64,000 bases of DNA from Sodalinema lacuna_A (GTDB lineage Bacteria; Cyanobacteriota; Cyanobacteriia; Cyanobacteriales; Geitlerinemataceae), in the NCBI GenBank assembly GCA_900149785.2, contig FSSI02000020.1:14300-78299 (forward strand). The letters are read 5' to 3'. Below the pieces are notes generated by a model that saw only the letters and a program-made list of their open reading frames with translations, was not told the DNA's origin and ran no database searches. This document shows positions 8,143 through 16,808 of this stretch, one piece after another. The translations under genes were made by a program, and so were the position numbers. Numbering within the stretch: position 1 is the first letter of the stretch; every line of letters begins with the position of its first letter.

Positions 8143-9657
8143 TCAAGGAAGCCAGCGAGGATTAAAACCATCCAGAGGGAGTTGCTCCGGTTGAGGACGA
8201 GTCAATTCTCCTTGAGCATTGACGAGAGGAAAGAGAATCCACAGTTCGCTAGCTTCGATCGCCCCACCCGAAGAGGTCAGCGGTGCATCAGGGCGTTCAT
8301 TAGGCGGGACAACACTAAGGCGATCAAAGAGAATAGCTTGACCATCAGGAGCTAAACTCATACTGAGATCCAGAGAACTCCCCTCAAAGCGTATTAGCTC
8401 CTGAGAATCCTGACTCTCCAAATCGAGGGCGAGGAGATAGGGTTGTTCGATATACTCATCCGCCTCAAGCAGTTCAGTCACCAGAGCGTAGATGTAGCGC
8501 CCACTGGGATCGAACTCAGCATCGAGAATAGAGCCACTGGTGCGTAGAATTTCTTGAGGTTCACCGAGATTCGGCACAACCACCATCGAACGAGTATAGT
8601 CAGTATTGAACTTGACCATCACAGCCGCTCGTCCATCCTGGGTGAACCCCATCACACGACCATATTGGGGGAAAAATTGCAGCGGCTCATCTCCCTCGCG
8701 GCCCGGCTCAATTGAAAGTAGCGCCACCCCTTGACCTTGAGCGATCGCTAACTCCTTACTGTTGGGTGCAATAACAAATTCTCCGCCCGGTTCCGTCGGG
8801 AAACGTTGAGGATCATCTCCATCGCGAATGACCCAGAGGCCAAAGTCACTTCCAGGGCGATCGCGCCTGGCTCGTTGAACCACAATGGTCGTTCCATCGG
8901 GGGCCAGCCCAAATTGTAGATTTTGATAGATATCGTTGTTGAGGATGCGTTGGACCCGCCCCGGTACATCAGCGTCTGCATCAGCGTCTTTGGAACTGAA
9001 ATCGAGGCCCGTGGTGACCGTATAAATTTGGCTGTCCGTCAGTCCCCGACGGTCGCCGTTGCGGTCCAGAGCAGAAAAGAGGATGCGATCGCCATCGGGA
9101 TACATCTCAAAGCTGAGAACACTCAAATCTGAAGGGGTGAGGATGGTTTTTTGGTCTTGGCTGAAGTTATACAACACCAGTCGCCCCTGTTCGCCTTCCT
9201 CAGAACCGAGATAGAGCATCACGCGATCGCGAGTCTCAAAAGAGGCCTCGAAAGGGTCAATATAATGTTCCGTGTCATCCGAATCCGCGAAGCGATCGCG
9301 CGCCCCCGAGAGGTTTAGGGTATAGTTCATCCCATAGGGAGCCGGATAGAGGAGAGTGTAAGCCATACGTTCCCCCGCCCAACTAATTTTTCCCGGAAGA
9401 GGCGGATCAATTTGCAGATTACTCTCAACACTCTCACGATTCATCGGACGATTAAAACGTAGCGTAAAAGCCCGATCAACCGAACTAATCCTTGTTTCGT
9501 GCCAACTAAAGCCGCGAACCCGAGGAATACTTTTATCCCCGCCGACGAGTAAGAGAATTGTCATGAAGCCGAGGACGACCATGGCGGCGATCGCCACGCG
9601 GTCCAGAGGTTGAGGGAACGAATCGCCTTTCATACGCCAAGGGAATAAACAACACAT
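8143..9657 (-). CDS. Membrane-anchored Ig-like and beta-propeller protein
   Basis: The 504-residue product has an N-terminal membrane anchor (VAIAAMVVLGFMTILLLVGG, about residues 21-40). It is followed by an SbsA-type Ig-like domain (TLRFNRPMNRESVESNLQIDPPLPGKISW) at about 60-140. From about 150 to the end, blocks with SPDGxxI/LxF-like spacing (MYPDGDRILFSALDRNGD, LAPDGTTIVVQRAR, FDPSGRYIYALV, LAPDGQAILFDR) indicate a TolB/WD40-like beta-propeller. It is probably periplasm-facing and binds a ligand or protein; no catalytic motif is seen. The start may be the second Met at residue 9. Confidence 0.75.
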   Translation of the reverse strand: MCCLFPWRMKGDSFPQPLDRVAIAAMVVLGFMTILLLVGGDKSIPRVRGFSWHETRISSVDRAFTLRFNRPMNRESVESNLQIDPPLPGKISWAGERMAYTLLYPAPYGMNYTLNLSGARDRFADSDDTEHYIDPFEASFETRDRVMLYLGSEEGEQGRLVLYNFSQDQKTILTPSDLSVLSFEMYPDGDRILFSALDRNGDRRGLTDSQIYTVTTGLDFSSKDADADADVPGRVQRILNNDIYQNLQFGLAPDGTTIVVQRARRDRPGSDFGLWVIRDGDDPQRFPTEPGGEFVIAPNSKELAIAQGQGVALLSIEPGREGDEPLQFFPQYGRVMGFTQDGRAAVMVKFNTDYTRSMVVVPNLGEPQEILRTSGSILDAEFDPSGRYIYALVTELLEADEYIEQPYLLALDLESQDSQELIRFEGSSLDLSMSLAPDGQAILFDRLSVVPPNERPDAPLTSSGGAIEASELWILFPLVNAQGELTRPQPEQLPLDGFNPRWLP

Positions 9658-9669
9658 ACCATAACAAAA

Positions 9670-9734
9670 CGCCTGTCAGATTCATGAGATCCATCGCCTA
9701 AACGAGCAAAAGAATCCAAGAATCTAACAGACGC
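9670..9734 (-). terminator. Long stem-loop after petD
   Basis: On the minus strand GCGTCTGTTAGATTC and GAATCTGACAGGCG (complements of 9720-9734 and 9670-9683) form a stem with one mismatch around a loop of about 36 bases, followed by TTTTGTT. The position directly after petD suits a terminator for petBD. Confidence 0.55.
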
Positions 9735-9775
9735 ATTGGTTGGTGAGATAATCCCGTCACCCGTTCAGTCTGAAT

Positions 9776-10258
9776 TTAAAACAGACCAAAGGTGAGAGAC
9801 TTATCAATCGGAAGAGTCGCCCCAATTCCCAACCAGAGAGTGACCAAAGTTCCAAACAGGAACATCGAGGTCGCCACAGGCCGGCGGAAGGGGTTTTGGA
9901 ACTTATTAATGTTTTCGATGAAGGGAATCAGCATCAAACCCAGAGGAATTAGGGTTTGCAGACCAATTCCGAGCAGTTTGTTCGGAACAACACGCAGAAT
10001 CTGGAAGACGGGGTACAGATACCATTCCGGCAAAATTTCCAGAGGTGTCGCAAACGGATCGGCGGGTTCACCGATCATAGCGGGGTCGAGGACCGCCAAA
10101 CCCACAACACACGCCAAGGTTCCCAGGATAACCACCGGGAACACATAGAGGAGGTCATTCGGCCAAGCGGGTTCGCCGTAGTAGTTATGACCCATCCCTT
10201 GGGCCAATTTGGCGCGTAGTTTAGGATCACTAAGATCCGGTTTTTTCAAAGTAGACAT
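9776..10258 (-). CDS. petD: Cytochrome b6f complex subunit IV
   Basis: The 160-residue protein is the usual length for PetD. It carries the quinol-oxidation-site PEWY motif (LPEWYLYPVFQILR at about 77-90) and three transmembrane segments. The N-terminus MSTLKKPDLSDPKLRAKLAQG is typical. With PetB it forms the plastoquinol-oxidising core of the thylakoid cytochrome b6f complex, which links photosystem II, photosystem I and respiration. petB lies 177 bp upstream in the same direction, the conserved cyanobacterial petBD arrangement. Confidence 0.97.
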   Translation of the reverse strand: MSTLKKPDLSDPKLRAKLAQGMGHNYYGEPAWPNDLLYVFPVVILGTLACVVGLAVLDPAMIGEPADPFATPLEILPEWYLYPVFQILRVVPNKLLGIGLQTLIPLGLMLIPFIENINKFQNPFRRPVATSMFLFGTLVTLWLGIGATLPIDKSLTFGLF

Positions 10259-10435
10259 AGTATTTGGGTGTTCTCCTGCAAAGGGATATGCTGCAACAGG
10301 GCGGTTGTCCGTGGTGATTCAGCTAGAGGTTAGTTTAGCAAAGCCACCCTAACTCGGCCGGCTGAGGGGGCCACGGAACCTTAACGGGTCGAGAAGGTCG
10401 CCCAAGGGGTCACCTCGGGTTTACTACGGGTGTGT

Positions 10436-11104
10436 TTACAACGGACCCGAAATCCCTTGTTTGCGAATCATCAGGAAGTGCAACAGCATGAACACCGCAA
10501 TCAACCAGGGGAGGACGAAGGTGTGCAAGCTGTAGAAACGAGTCAGGGTCGATTGGCCCACGCTGGTTCCACCGCGTAGCAGTTCCACCATAAAGCTACC
10601 CACAACAGGGATGGCTTCAGGTACACCGCTAACGATTTTGACAGCCCAGTAGCCCACTTGGTCCCAAGGGAGGGAGTAGCCGGTCACACCGAACGTCACG
10701 GTAATGACCGCTAGGATCACGCCCGTGACCCAGGTGAGTTCCCGAGGTTTTTTGAAACCACCGGTCAAGTAAACCCGGAAGACGTGCAGAATCATCATCA
10801 ACACCATCATGCTGGCAGACCAGCGGTGAATCGAGCGAATCAGCCAACCGAAGTTGACTTCCGTCATCAGGTATTGAATCGAGGTGTAGGCTTCCGTGAC
10901 CGTCGGTTTGTAGTAGAAGGTCATCGCGAACCCAGTGGCAAACTGGATTAAGAAGCAAACCAGGGTGATGCCACCCAGGCAGTAGAAGATGTTAACGTGA
11001 GGCGGAACGTATTTGTCGGTGATGTCGTCAGCGATCGCCTGAATTTCGAGGCGTTCGTTAAACCACTTGAAGGGTTTAGACTCAGTGACTTCCTTAGAAA
11101 ACAT
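10436..11104 (-). CDS. petB: Cytochrome b6
   Basis: The 222-residue protein has the four histidines that ligate the two b haems (in RSIHRWSAS, MILHVFRVY, YSLHTF and LLHFLMIRK). It also has the Cys in IFYCLGG that holds the extra haem c of b6f. Four transmembrane helices match the family. It binds plastoquinone and carries electrons across the thylakoid membrane. It is first in the petB-petD unit and divergent from ctpA, with which it shares a 337-bp intergenic region. Confidence 0.98.
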   Translation of the reverse strand: MFSKEVTESKPFKWFNERLEIQAIADDITDKYVPPHVNIFYCLGGITLVCFLIQFATGFAMTFYYKPTVTEAYTSIQYLMTEVNFGWLIRSIHRWSASMMVLMMILHVFRVYLTGGFKKPRELTWVTGVILAVITVTFGVTGYSLPWDQVGYWAVKIVSGVPEAIPVVGSFMVELLRGGTSVGQSTLTRFYSLHTFVLPWLIAVFMLLHFLMIRKQGISGPL

Positions 11105-11341
11105 AAAGTCAGCGCGTTAGATATATTGCGGTTTGTGAAGTTTAGCACGACACCCGAGAATTGGGCATCGTCATGCCCTCAGGCAGATCGAGGAGATCCC
11201 AGACATCATCACGAGGTCGACATCTCCTGACAGGCTCGAAGGCGGAACGGTTAAAGTCTCTTATAGAAAATGTAACACAGCTTGGGCATTCGGGGGGGAA
11301 CACAGACCGGCGATCGCCCCCAAGAAGACCTCTAGCCCTTC

Positions 11342-11393
11342 GACTCGGCCGGTGGACTCGGCCGATGGACTCAGCCGATGGACTAGGCAGATG
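11342..11393. repeat. Four copies of a 13-bp tandem repeat between petB and ctpA
   Basis: GACTCGGCCGRTG-type units occupy 11342-11354, 11355-11367, 11368-11380 and 11381-11393, the last more degenerate. They lie in the divergent petB/ctpA leader region (11105-11441), which holds no gene. They could serve as binding sites or simply reflect replication slippage. Confidence 0.75.
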
Positions 11394-11441
11394 CCCAGAA
11401 CTTTGGCACACTGAGGAAACATTAATATTTCGCAACTTTAG

Positions 11442-12698
11442 ATGCCGGGTTTTCTCATGCACAAACGCGCCATTAGCTTCGGACTTCTTCTTTCATTGCT
11501 TTTCGGACTCTGGGGCTGGCTCGGAGCAATGCCCCCCGCCCTCGCCCTAACCGAAGAACAGAAACTCGTCTCAGAGGTCTGGCGAGTCGTCAACCGCGCC
11601 TACGTCGATGATTCGTTTAATGGACAAAATTGGTGGAAAATCCGCCAGGAGGCCTTGCGATCGCCCCTAGAGACGCGCGACGCTGCCTACGAGACCATCG
11701 AGGACATGTTAGCGAAACTCGATGACCCCTTTACCCGTCTATTGCGCCCCGATAACTACCGCAATCTACAAGTTAACACCGCCGGTGAATTAACCGGAGT
11801 TGGCTTACAAATTGCCATTGACCCCGAGAGTAAACATATTAAAGTCATCGCTCCCATTGCCGGCTCTCCCGCCGATGAAGCGGGCATTCAACCGGGGGAT
11901 TTAGTCTTAGAAATTGATGGTCGCTCAACGGAAAACCTCTCCCTCGATGAAGCCGCCACCCAGATGCGGGGAACCCTAGGGACAGCCGTCACCCTACAAG
12001 TCCAACGATTGGCCCAGGGTCAAATCGAGGACATTGAGATTATCCGCGATCGCATCGCCCTTAACCCCGTCAACTACAACCTCACCCAAGCTGAAGACAG
12101 CACCCCCGTTGGCTATATTCGCCTCACTCAATTTAGTGCCAACGCCACCGAAGAGATGACCCAGGCCATCAGCGACCTCGAAGACCAGGGGGCCGCCGCC
12201 TATATCCTAGATTTACGTAACAACCCCGGCGGATTGCTGCAAGCAGGAGTCGAAATCGCCCGTCTTTGGCTCAACGACGCCACCATTGTCTACACCGTCA
12301 ATCGCCAAGCCGTCTTAGGCAGCTTTGACGCGGGCCATGATGCCCTCACCGACGCCCCCTTAGTGGTTTTAGTCAACCAGGGGACCGCCAGCGCCAGTGA
12401 AATCCTAGCCGGTGCCTTACAAGACAATCGCCGCGCCCAACTCGTGGGAGAACGCACCTTTGGCAAAGGTCTAATTCAATCCCTCTTTGACCTCTCCGAC
12501 GACTCAGGAATTGCCGTCACCGTGGCCAAATACGAAACCCCCAGCCACAAGGACATTAACAAACTCGGCATTACCCCGGATTTCGTAGTCCCTCAAAATC
12601 CCATTCGTCGCGACGAAGTCGGCACAGCCGCCGATTTGCCCTACCAGAAGGCGATCGAACTGCTCACCGATGGCGCCGTTGTCGCGAAAGCCGCCTAA
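11442..12698 (+). CDS. ctpA: Carboxyl-terminal processing peptidase (S41 family)
   Basis: The 418-residue protein begins with an export signal (hydrophobic residues about 8-36, ending near PPALA). It contains a PDZ domain (about 105-195, with GVGLQIAIDPESKHIKV and GIQPGDLVLEIDG) and the S41 catalytic domain with the nucleophile Ser in GTASASEILAGAL and the Lys in GERTFGKGLIQSL. Cyanobacterial CtpA enzymes trim the C-terminus of precursor D1 in the lumen so that the manganese cluster can assemble. Position beside petBD is common in cyanobacteria. A second Met at residue 6 could be the true start. Confidence 0.93.
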   Translation: MPGFLMHKRAISFGLLLSLLFGLWGWLGAMPPALALTEEQKLVSEVWRVVNRAYVDDSFNGQNWWKIRQEALRSPLETRDAAYETIEDMLAKLDDPFTRLLRPDNYRNLQVNTAGELTGVGLQIAIDPESKHIKVIAPIAGSPADEAGIQPGDLVLEIDGRSTENLSLDEAATQMRGTLGTAVTLQVQRLAQGQIEDIEIIRDRIALNPVNYNLTQAEDSTPVGYIRLTQFSANATEEMTQAISDLEDQGAAAYILDLRNNPGGLLQAGVEIARLWLNDATIVYTVNRQAVLGSFDAGHDALTDAPLVVLVNQGTASASEILAGALQDNRRAQLVGERTFGKGLIQSLFDLSDDSGIAVTVAKYETPSHKDINKLGITPDFVVPQNPIRRDEVGTAADLPYQKAIELLTDGAVVAKAA

Positions 12699-12841
12699 TG
12701 CAGCATTGATGGAAAGTTGAGCAGTTCTCCGAACTCATTGACGACTAGGGCGTGTCATCAATCAGCAATTCTCATTTTGACCCGCATCCTGTCCAAGATT
12801 GCCAATGACGTCCAATCTTGAACGAAAGAATGGGGCTTTTA

Positions 12842-12950
12842 ATACCAATTTTCAGAAGTTGTGCCATAGATGTCTGTAGGGGAACCCACCCCTAACCCCT
12901 CCCAGGAGGGGATGGCTGTTCGCCCTCCTCGGTGTCAGATGTATAGCAAG
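12842..12950 (+). repeat. Left flanking inverted-repeat copy of the Zorya-like island
   Basis: The 109-bp segment begins ATACCAATTTTC and ends GTCAGATGTATAGCAAG. It matches the reverse complement of 18344-18452, also 109 bp. Shared blocks include the ends, ACCCACCCCTAA, GAGGGGATGG and CCCTCCTCGGTGTCAGATGT. The core GTAGGGGAACCCACCCC also occurs in the dispersed element at 13031 and 62837. Confidence 0.8.
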
Positions 12951-13030
12951 CATTTTGAAAAATGGTATCTAATACCATTTTCTGTGATCGTTGCTAGACA
13001 AGCGTTACAGACCCTTTGTCACCCCCACAG

Positions 13031-13130
13031 GCATTGGGTACAAAATTGTAGGGGAACCCACCTCCAGACCCTCCCAGGAGGGGGGATTTTTCGCCCCGAT
13101 AACAAAGAATATAATCGATCCCTAATTTTT
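13031..13130 (+). repeat. Dispersed GTAGGGG element, copy 1
   Basis: It begins GCATTGGGTACAAAATTGTA, continues through GTAGGGGAACCCACC and CTCCCAGGAGGGG to a TTTTTCGCCCC end, then ATATAATC. It aligns along its length with 62837-62935, and its outer parts align with the short palindromic copy at 43406-43433. Inverted GTAGGGG...CCCC termini and lack of coding capacity suggest a MITE-like or hairpin repeat. Confidence 0.7.
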
Positions 13131-13340
13131 CGCTGTTACCCTAAACCTAGAAAATTCCCCAAAGTAAATTCTTGTTAAAAAAGATTGCAATTTGCTCAGA
13201 AAGACCAACTGATTTATCTTTGTGGAAATAAGTAAAATTACTGAAGACACAAGAAGCAGAAAACAGTAGATTAGTGGTTGATTATCTGCAAATCTGACGT
13301 CGCAACTTAATTTGAAGCCAATTTAAATCTGTCTGCTGCG

Positions 13341-13763
13341 ATGCTCCCAGAGCAATATCATGTTGGTGATTCATTCCAAGGATTGATTGTGTCTACCTCA
13401 GGTTCCAAAAATTCAAATCATCAATCTTTCTCACTGTTAAAGGCTTTTGAGGAAGATGTATACAAAATTCACAGTATCAACCAGGGCTGGAAACTCAGTA
13501 GCCTGATAAACTTAGAGGTGGACAGAGAATCGCCGATCGCCCGCTCACTGAAAAACTTAAAAAATCGACAGCAAATTCGCCTTTTACAAAATTATGCTCC
13601 CCATCATGTCTTCCTTAAACTAGACGAGGAGACTGAGTCAGAAGAACCCCTTTACAGTTTGCGAATTCGGGAACCCCAGTCTGAGCATTGGAATGCTGGA
13701 CATCTCCCAGTTCGAGTTGCAAAACAGCATTTGACTCCAACTGAAATTCAAAACTTCAGTTAA
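13341..13763 (+). CDS. Hypothetical 140-residue protein leading the Zorya-like operon
   Basis: I do not recognise this protein. It begins MLPEQYHVGDSFQGLIV, is mixed alpha/beta in appearance and soluble, with an acidic patch (LDEETESEEP) near residue 95 and a basic C-terminal part (LPVRVAKQH). No signal peptide or membrane segment is visible. It is the first gene of a same-strand run: 34 bp to the next small gene, which lies 45 bp before the ZorA-like gene. Its codons are AT-rich like the rest of the island. It could be an accessory or regulator of the system, or an unrelated passenger. Confidence 0.6.
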   Translation: MLPEQYHVGDSFQGLIVSTSGSKNSNHQSFSLLKAFEEDVYKIHSINQGWKLSSLINLEVDRESPIARSLKNLKNRQQIRLLQNYAPHHVFLKLDEETESEEPLYSLRIREPQSEHWNAGHLPVRVAKQHLTPTEIQNFS

Positions 13764-13797
13764 AGCACTTCAGCATTTCATCTACCCTTCTTGTTTT

Positions 13798-14010
13798 ATG
13801 TCACCTCAAAAAATCGGCATCTTGTTCGGAATTTTAACTCTAACCGGCGGTGCTGCACTCTGGCTTACGTCCCAAGGTTCTTCCTCGTCTGGTACTTGGA
13901 CAATTGATGACGAACTGCGTCGGGGCCAATCCATTCAGCGACAACGAGATGCTGCTATTCGGGACTGCTATGCCAAAGGGGGCGATCGCCTTACTTGTGA
14001 TTACCGTTGA
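13798..14010 (+). CDS. 70-residue single-pass membrane protein upstream of the ZorA-like gene
   Basis: One hydrophobic helix at residues about 6-24 (IGILFGILTLTGGAALWLT) is followed by a short polar tail with two cysteines (RDCYAKGGDRLTCDYR), which may face the periplasm. No family is recognised. The gene contains one of the island's few GCGATCGC octamers (near 13983). It sits between the 140-residue gene and the ZorA-like gene with short gaps, so co-transcription is likely. A role with the membrane motor is an inference from position and topology only. Confidence 0.6.
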   Translation: MSPQKIGILFGILTLTGGAALWLTSQGSSSSGTWTIDDELRRGQSIQRQRDAAIRDCYAKGGDRLTCDYR

Positions 14011-14055
14011 TTTCCTATCAGTTACCACTTGAATACCTAGTTTACTCGAATTGCC

Positions 14056-16044
14056 ATGAATTTTAATGAGGTTTTGGACGTTTTTTGGCAGGAAAATAGC
14101 CTAATTCATCAAGTCATTTTATCTCTTTTCATCATCACCGTTATTGGTGAGATTGGCTACTGGTTGAGGAGTCGTACTCAACTGCAATCCACACAAGGCA
14201 AAATCAAAGAACTTGAAAGTTTCCTCAAACAATATAGACAGTCTGAAAGCCAATCTAAAAACTACCGAATCCCTCGTAATACTAAAAACTTTCGTTGGTT
14301 TACACAGCACCTTGATGGAACATGGATAAACGATAACTTTACCGCCAAAATTGAGCATGGCGACTTTATTATATTACAATATCCTGCGCGTTTATCCCGT
14401 TCAGCGTCATCGAGTCCCTTTCGTTTCATTCCCGGAATTCTCATCGGTTTAGGGGTTTTAGGTACCTTCTATGGTATTCAAGCTGGATTAGTTGGGATGT
14501 CCGACGTCAGATTAAATGCCGAGACTTCAGAAGTTATCGAATCGACATTTGAGCTTTTAGTCGGGATGCAAACTGCTTTTTCCACATCCTTGATGGGTTT
14601 GGGGAGTAGTAGTGTTCTCACCTTCGTTTTGTTTCTCAGCCAAGTCGTTCGCCGTCAACATCTTAGCCAACTCCGACACCGCTTAGATCGGATTGCTTTT
14701 CTTCAATCCCCTGAACACTTTTTGGCGCGCTTGAACTTTGACTCAAATGCTGATGCGGCGGAAGCACTCAGTGAAGCCTCACAAAATATCCGTAAACTGA
14801 GTCCCGAAGCCATCGGTTCAGCAGTCGCAGACTCCATGAAGCCGACATTTGAGAATATCAGTTCTGCTTTAGTCGAGTTACGCAAAGAAGTTTCACAAGA
14901 CCGGGAAGAATTATTGAGAACTCTGATTCAAGAACAGCGAGTTCAATTGATTGAACCCATTTTAGAAGAGTTAAAGCAGACATCTAACCTCAATCAACAA
15001 ACTTTAAACTTAATTGCAGAAAGTTCTCAAGCCGTTCGAGAACTCAAAGATGAGTTAGCCGGAGTAACCACCAGTTTAAGTGGGGCAATTCAGACCATTC
15101 AAGAATTCCAGCAAGACACCTTACAAAAACTGGAAGAATTCGCAGAGGGACTCCAATCTATTTTGGCAAACTTCCAGACCGGAACCAAGGAAGTTTTTAA
15201 TGATATTTCTGTCAAACTTCAAGAAGCAATTCAGTCTAGCATTCAGGGGCTAGATCATCAAAAAACTGCTTTTGAAGCAAGTGCTCAGCAAGCGGCCTCT
15301 ACATTTAAGGGAATTCGTGAAGAACTTGAGCAGTCTTTAACAACTCAAGGAGAACAACAACGTCGGCTATTATCTGAGTTTACGACGACAATGGAGGAAA
15401 CGGTCGGAAGTCAAGCTCAACTGATCACTCATGTGGGTGAACAGGCGACAACTGTTATGGAACAAGCCAGCTCTAACCTGAAAGACACCCTTGGAAATAT
15501 TGATGTTACACTCCAACAAACTCGGCAAACAGTTCAGGAAGAATTAGATAAATTCCGACTTGAATATCAGAGAGGGTTGGTTGAATTTTTTGAAGCACAA
15601 GATACGCTGCTAGAAGAGACTCTTGGCAAACAGCGAGAGGGATTAGTTCAAGTCTTGGATAAAACTGATGCTGTGTTCTTGAATGAATATGAACGCCGCC
15701 AAGAGTTAGGACAACAAGTGCAAGAACAGATTGTACAAGTTGAGACATTTATTAGTGCTATGGGTTTGACGTCGGGTGAACGTTTAGCTCAACTTCAGGA
15801 AATCACAGAGACGTTAGGAGGAGAAGCCGAAAAAATTGATAGGAGTTATTCAAACTTAGTTCAACGCCTCAATCAATCTTTGGCTCAAAGTCATGAGCAT
15901 TTAGCAACCGAGCTTACCAAAACTCGTGAATCTAACGTCAGATTTTTCACAGAAGCCGATGCAGCAACAGCTAAATTAGCCAATCGTCTTTTGACGGCGG
16001 CTAACTACCTAGTTTCTGCATCTTCAACCCAAAAGCAGTATTAG
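14056..16044 (+). CDS. ZorA-like MotA/ExbB-family membrane motor protein with long coiled-coil tail
   Basis: The 662-residue protein has hydrophobic helices at about 19-37, 124-146 and 168-195. The motif PGILIGLGVLGTFYGIQAGL (126-145) with TAFSTSLMGLGSSSV is the MotA/TolQ/ExbB channel signature as it appears in ZorA. From about 235 to the end it is almost all charged helix with heptad-like spacing (repeated LQE, EEL, QEQ), matching the long intracellular tail of ZorA. ZorA forms a pentameric proton-driven stator with ZorB, and the tail is thought to signal phage entry to soluble effectors. ZorB-like and ZorC-like genes follow, which supports the call. Confidence 0.85.
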   Translation: MNFNEVLDVFWQENSLIHQVILSLFIITVIGEIGYWLRSRTQLQSTQGKIKELESFLKQYRQSESQSKNYRIPRNTKNFRWFTQHLDGTWINDNFTAKIEHGDFIILQYPARLSRSASSSPFRFIPGILIGLGVLGTFYGIQAGLVGMSDVRLNAETSEVIESTFELLVGMQTAFSTSLMGLGSSSVLTFVLFLSQVVRRQHLSQLRHRLDRIAFLQSPEHFLARLNFDSNADAAEALSEASQNIRKLSPEAIGSAVADSMKPTFENISSALVELRKEVSQDREELLRTLIQEQRVQLIEPILEELKQTSNLNQQTLNLIAESSQAVRELKDELAGVTTSLSGAIQTIQEFQQDTLQKLEEFAEGLQSILANFQTGTKEVFNDISVKLQEAIQSSIQGLDHQKTAFEASAQQAASTFKGIREELEQSLTTQGEQQRRLLSEFTTTMEETVGSQAQLITHVGEQATTVMEQASSNLKDTLGNIDVTLQQTRQTVQEELDKFRLEYQRGLVEFFEAQDTLLEETLGKQREGLVQVLDKTDAVFLNEYERRQELGQQVQEQIVQVETFISAMGLTSGERLAQLQEITETLGGEAEKIDRSYSNLVQRLNQSLAQSHEHLATELTKTRESNVRFFTEADAATAKLANRLLTAANYLVSASSTQKQY

Positions 16045-16125
16045 GTCTAGGCTTTCAGCCTTTGCTATGACCTTATTGTGTCAGTTTTTTATCAGCTAAC
16101 CCTACTTTAACTAAGGATAAATGGA

Positions 16126-16794
16126 ATGGTGCGTTCCCGTTGGTCTAATAACGTCCCTGACTTTGAGGAAGATTCCAGTGTACTCTTGTCAATCGGTGAT
16201 TTAATGTCGGGACTATTTCTGATTTTTGCTTTGCTCTTTTCAGTGGTTGTCATTAAAATTACTGAAATGAGTGATTCCCGGCGAGTGATTATTGGTAAAG
16301 TCATTGAAGCTATGGAGAATAATAATATCAATGTTCAAATCAATCCAGAAACAGGAGATGTTAGCATTCGAGATGGTGTTTTGTTTGATGATGATAGTGC
16401 AGAATTAAAGCCAGAAGGAAAAGAATTTTTAGGGGAGTTTATTCCAGCTTATAGCAATGTCATTTTTTCAGAGGAGCGGTTTGAGGAAGAAATTACTCGA
16501 ATTCTGATTGAAGGACATACCAGTTCTCGGGGAACTTATGAGTACAATATGCAGTTAAGCTTGCTGCGATCGCTCTCAGTGGTTAACCACATTTTTTCAG
16601 AGCAATTACCGTTTGAAACGGAGGAAGAGTTAAGGCAAAAAATTATGACAGCGGGACGGGGTGAAATCGAAGCTAATCAAGAAATAGATGACCCTACAGA
16701 TCGGCGTGTAACGTTTAGGTTCCAGTTCCGAGGGGAAGATTTTGCTGATCTATCGACCCGCTGGAGCGAAGACAATGATGAATCGAATCCCTAA
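16126..16794 (+). CDS. ZorB-like MotB/OmpA-family stator partner
   Basis: The 222-residue protein has one N-terminal membrane helix, IGDLMSGLFLIFALLFSVVV (23-42), with the aspartate at about position 25 that carries protons in MotB/ZorB-type stators. After a linker comes a peptidoglycan-binding OmpA-like domain (about 75-210) with GVLFDDDSAELKPEG, ILIEGHTSSRGTYEYNM and LSLLRSLSVVNHIF. This fits ZorB, which anchors the ZorA pentamer to the cell wall. It lies 81 bp after the ZorA-like gene and 14 bp before the ZorC-like gene. Confidence 0.87.
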   Translation: MVRSRWSNNVPDFEEDSSVLLSIGDLMSGLFLIFALLFSVVVIKITEMSDSRRVIIGKVIEAMENNNINVQINPETGDVSIRDGVLFDDDSAELKPEGKEFLGEFIPAYSNVIFSEERFEEEITRILIEGHTSSRGTYEYNMQLSLLRSLSVVNHIFSEQLPFETEEELRQKIMTAGRGEIEANQEIDDPTDRRVTFRFQFRGEDFADLSTRWSEDNDESNP

Positions 16795-16808
16795 CTGAAA
16801 TAAAAATC

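Larger units (their letters stand above)
12699..13340. other. 640-bp repeat-rich gap before the Zorya-like island
   Basis: No credible gene. It contains the left 109-bp inverted-repeat copy (12842-12950), a hairpin AAAATGGTAT/ATACCATTTT (12959-12981) and a second copy of the GTAGGGG element (from 13031). The final 180 bases before 13341 are AT-rich and probably contain the island promoter, although I see no clear consensus. Confidence 0.6.

Noticed and set aside
11161..11550. Plus-strand frame across the petB/ctpA gap
   Set aside because: It crosses the tandem repeat and overlaps ctpA in another frame.
12870..13178. 102-codon plus-strand frame
   Set aside because: It is built from the flanking repeat and the GTAGGGG element; no protein-like composition.
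14056..16794. ZorA/ZorB-like pair as flagellar MotAB or ExbBD
   Set aside because: The 430-residue coiled-coil tail, the absence of flagellar or TonB genes and the EH-signature gene directly after are typical of Zorya.
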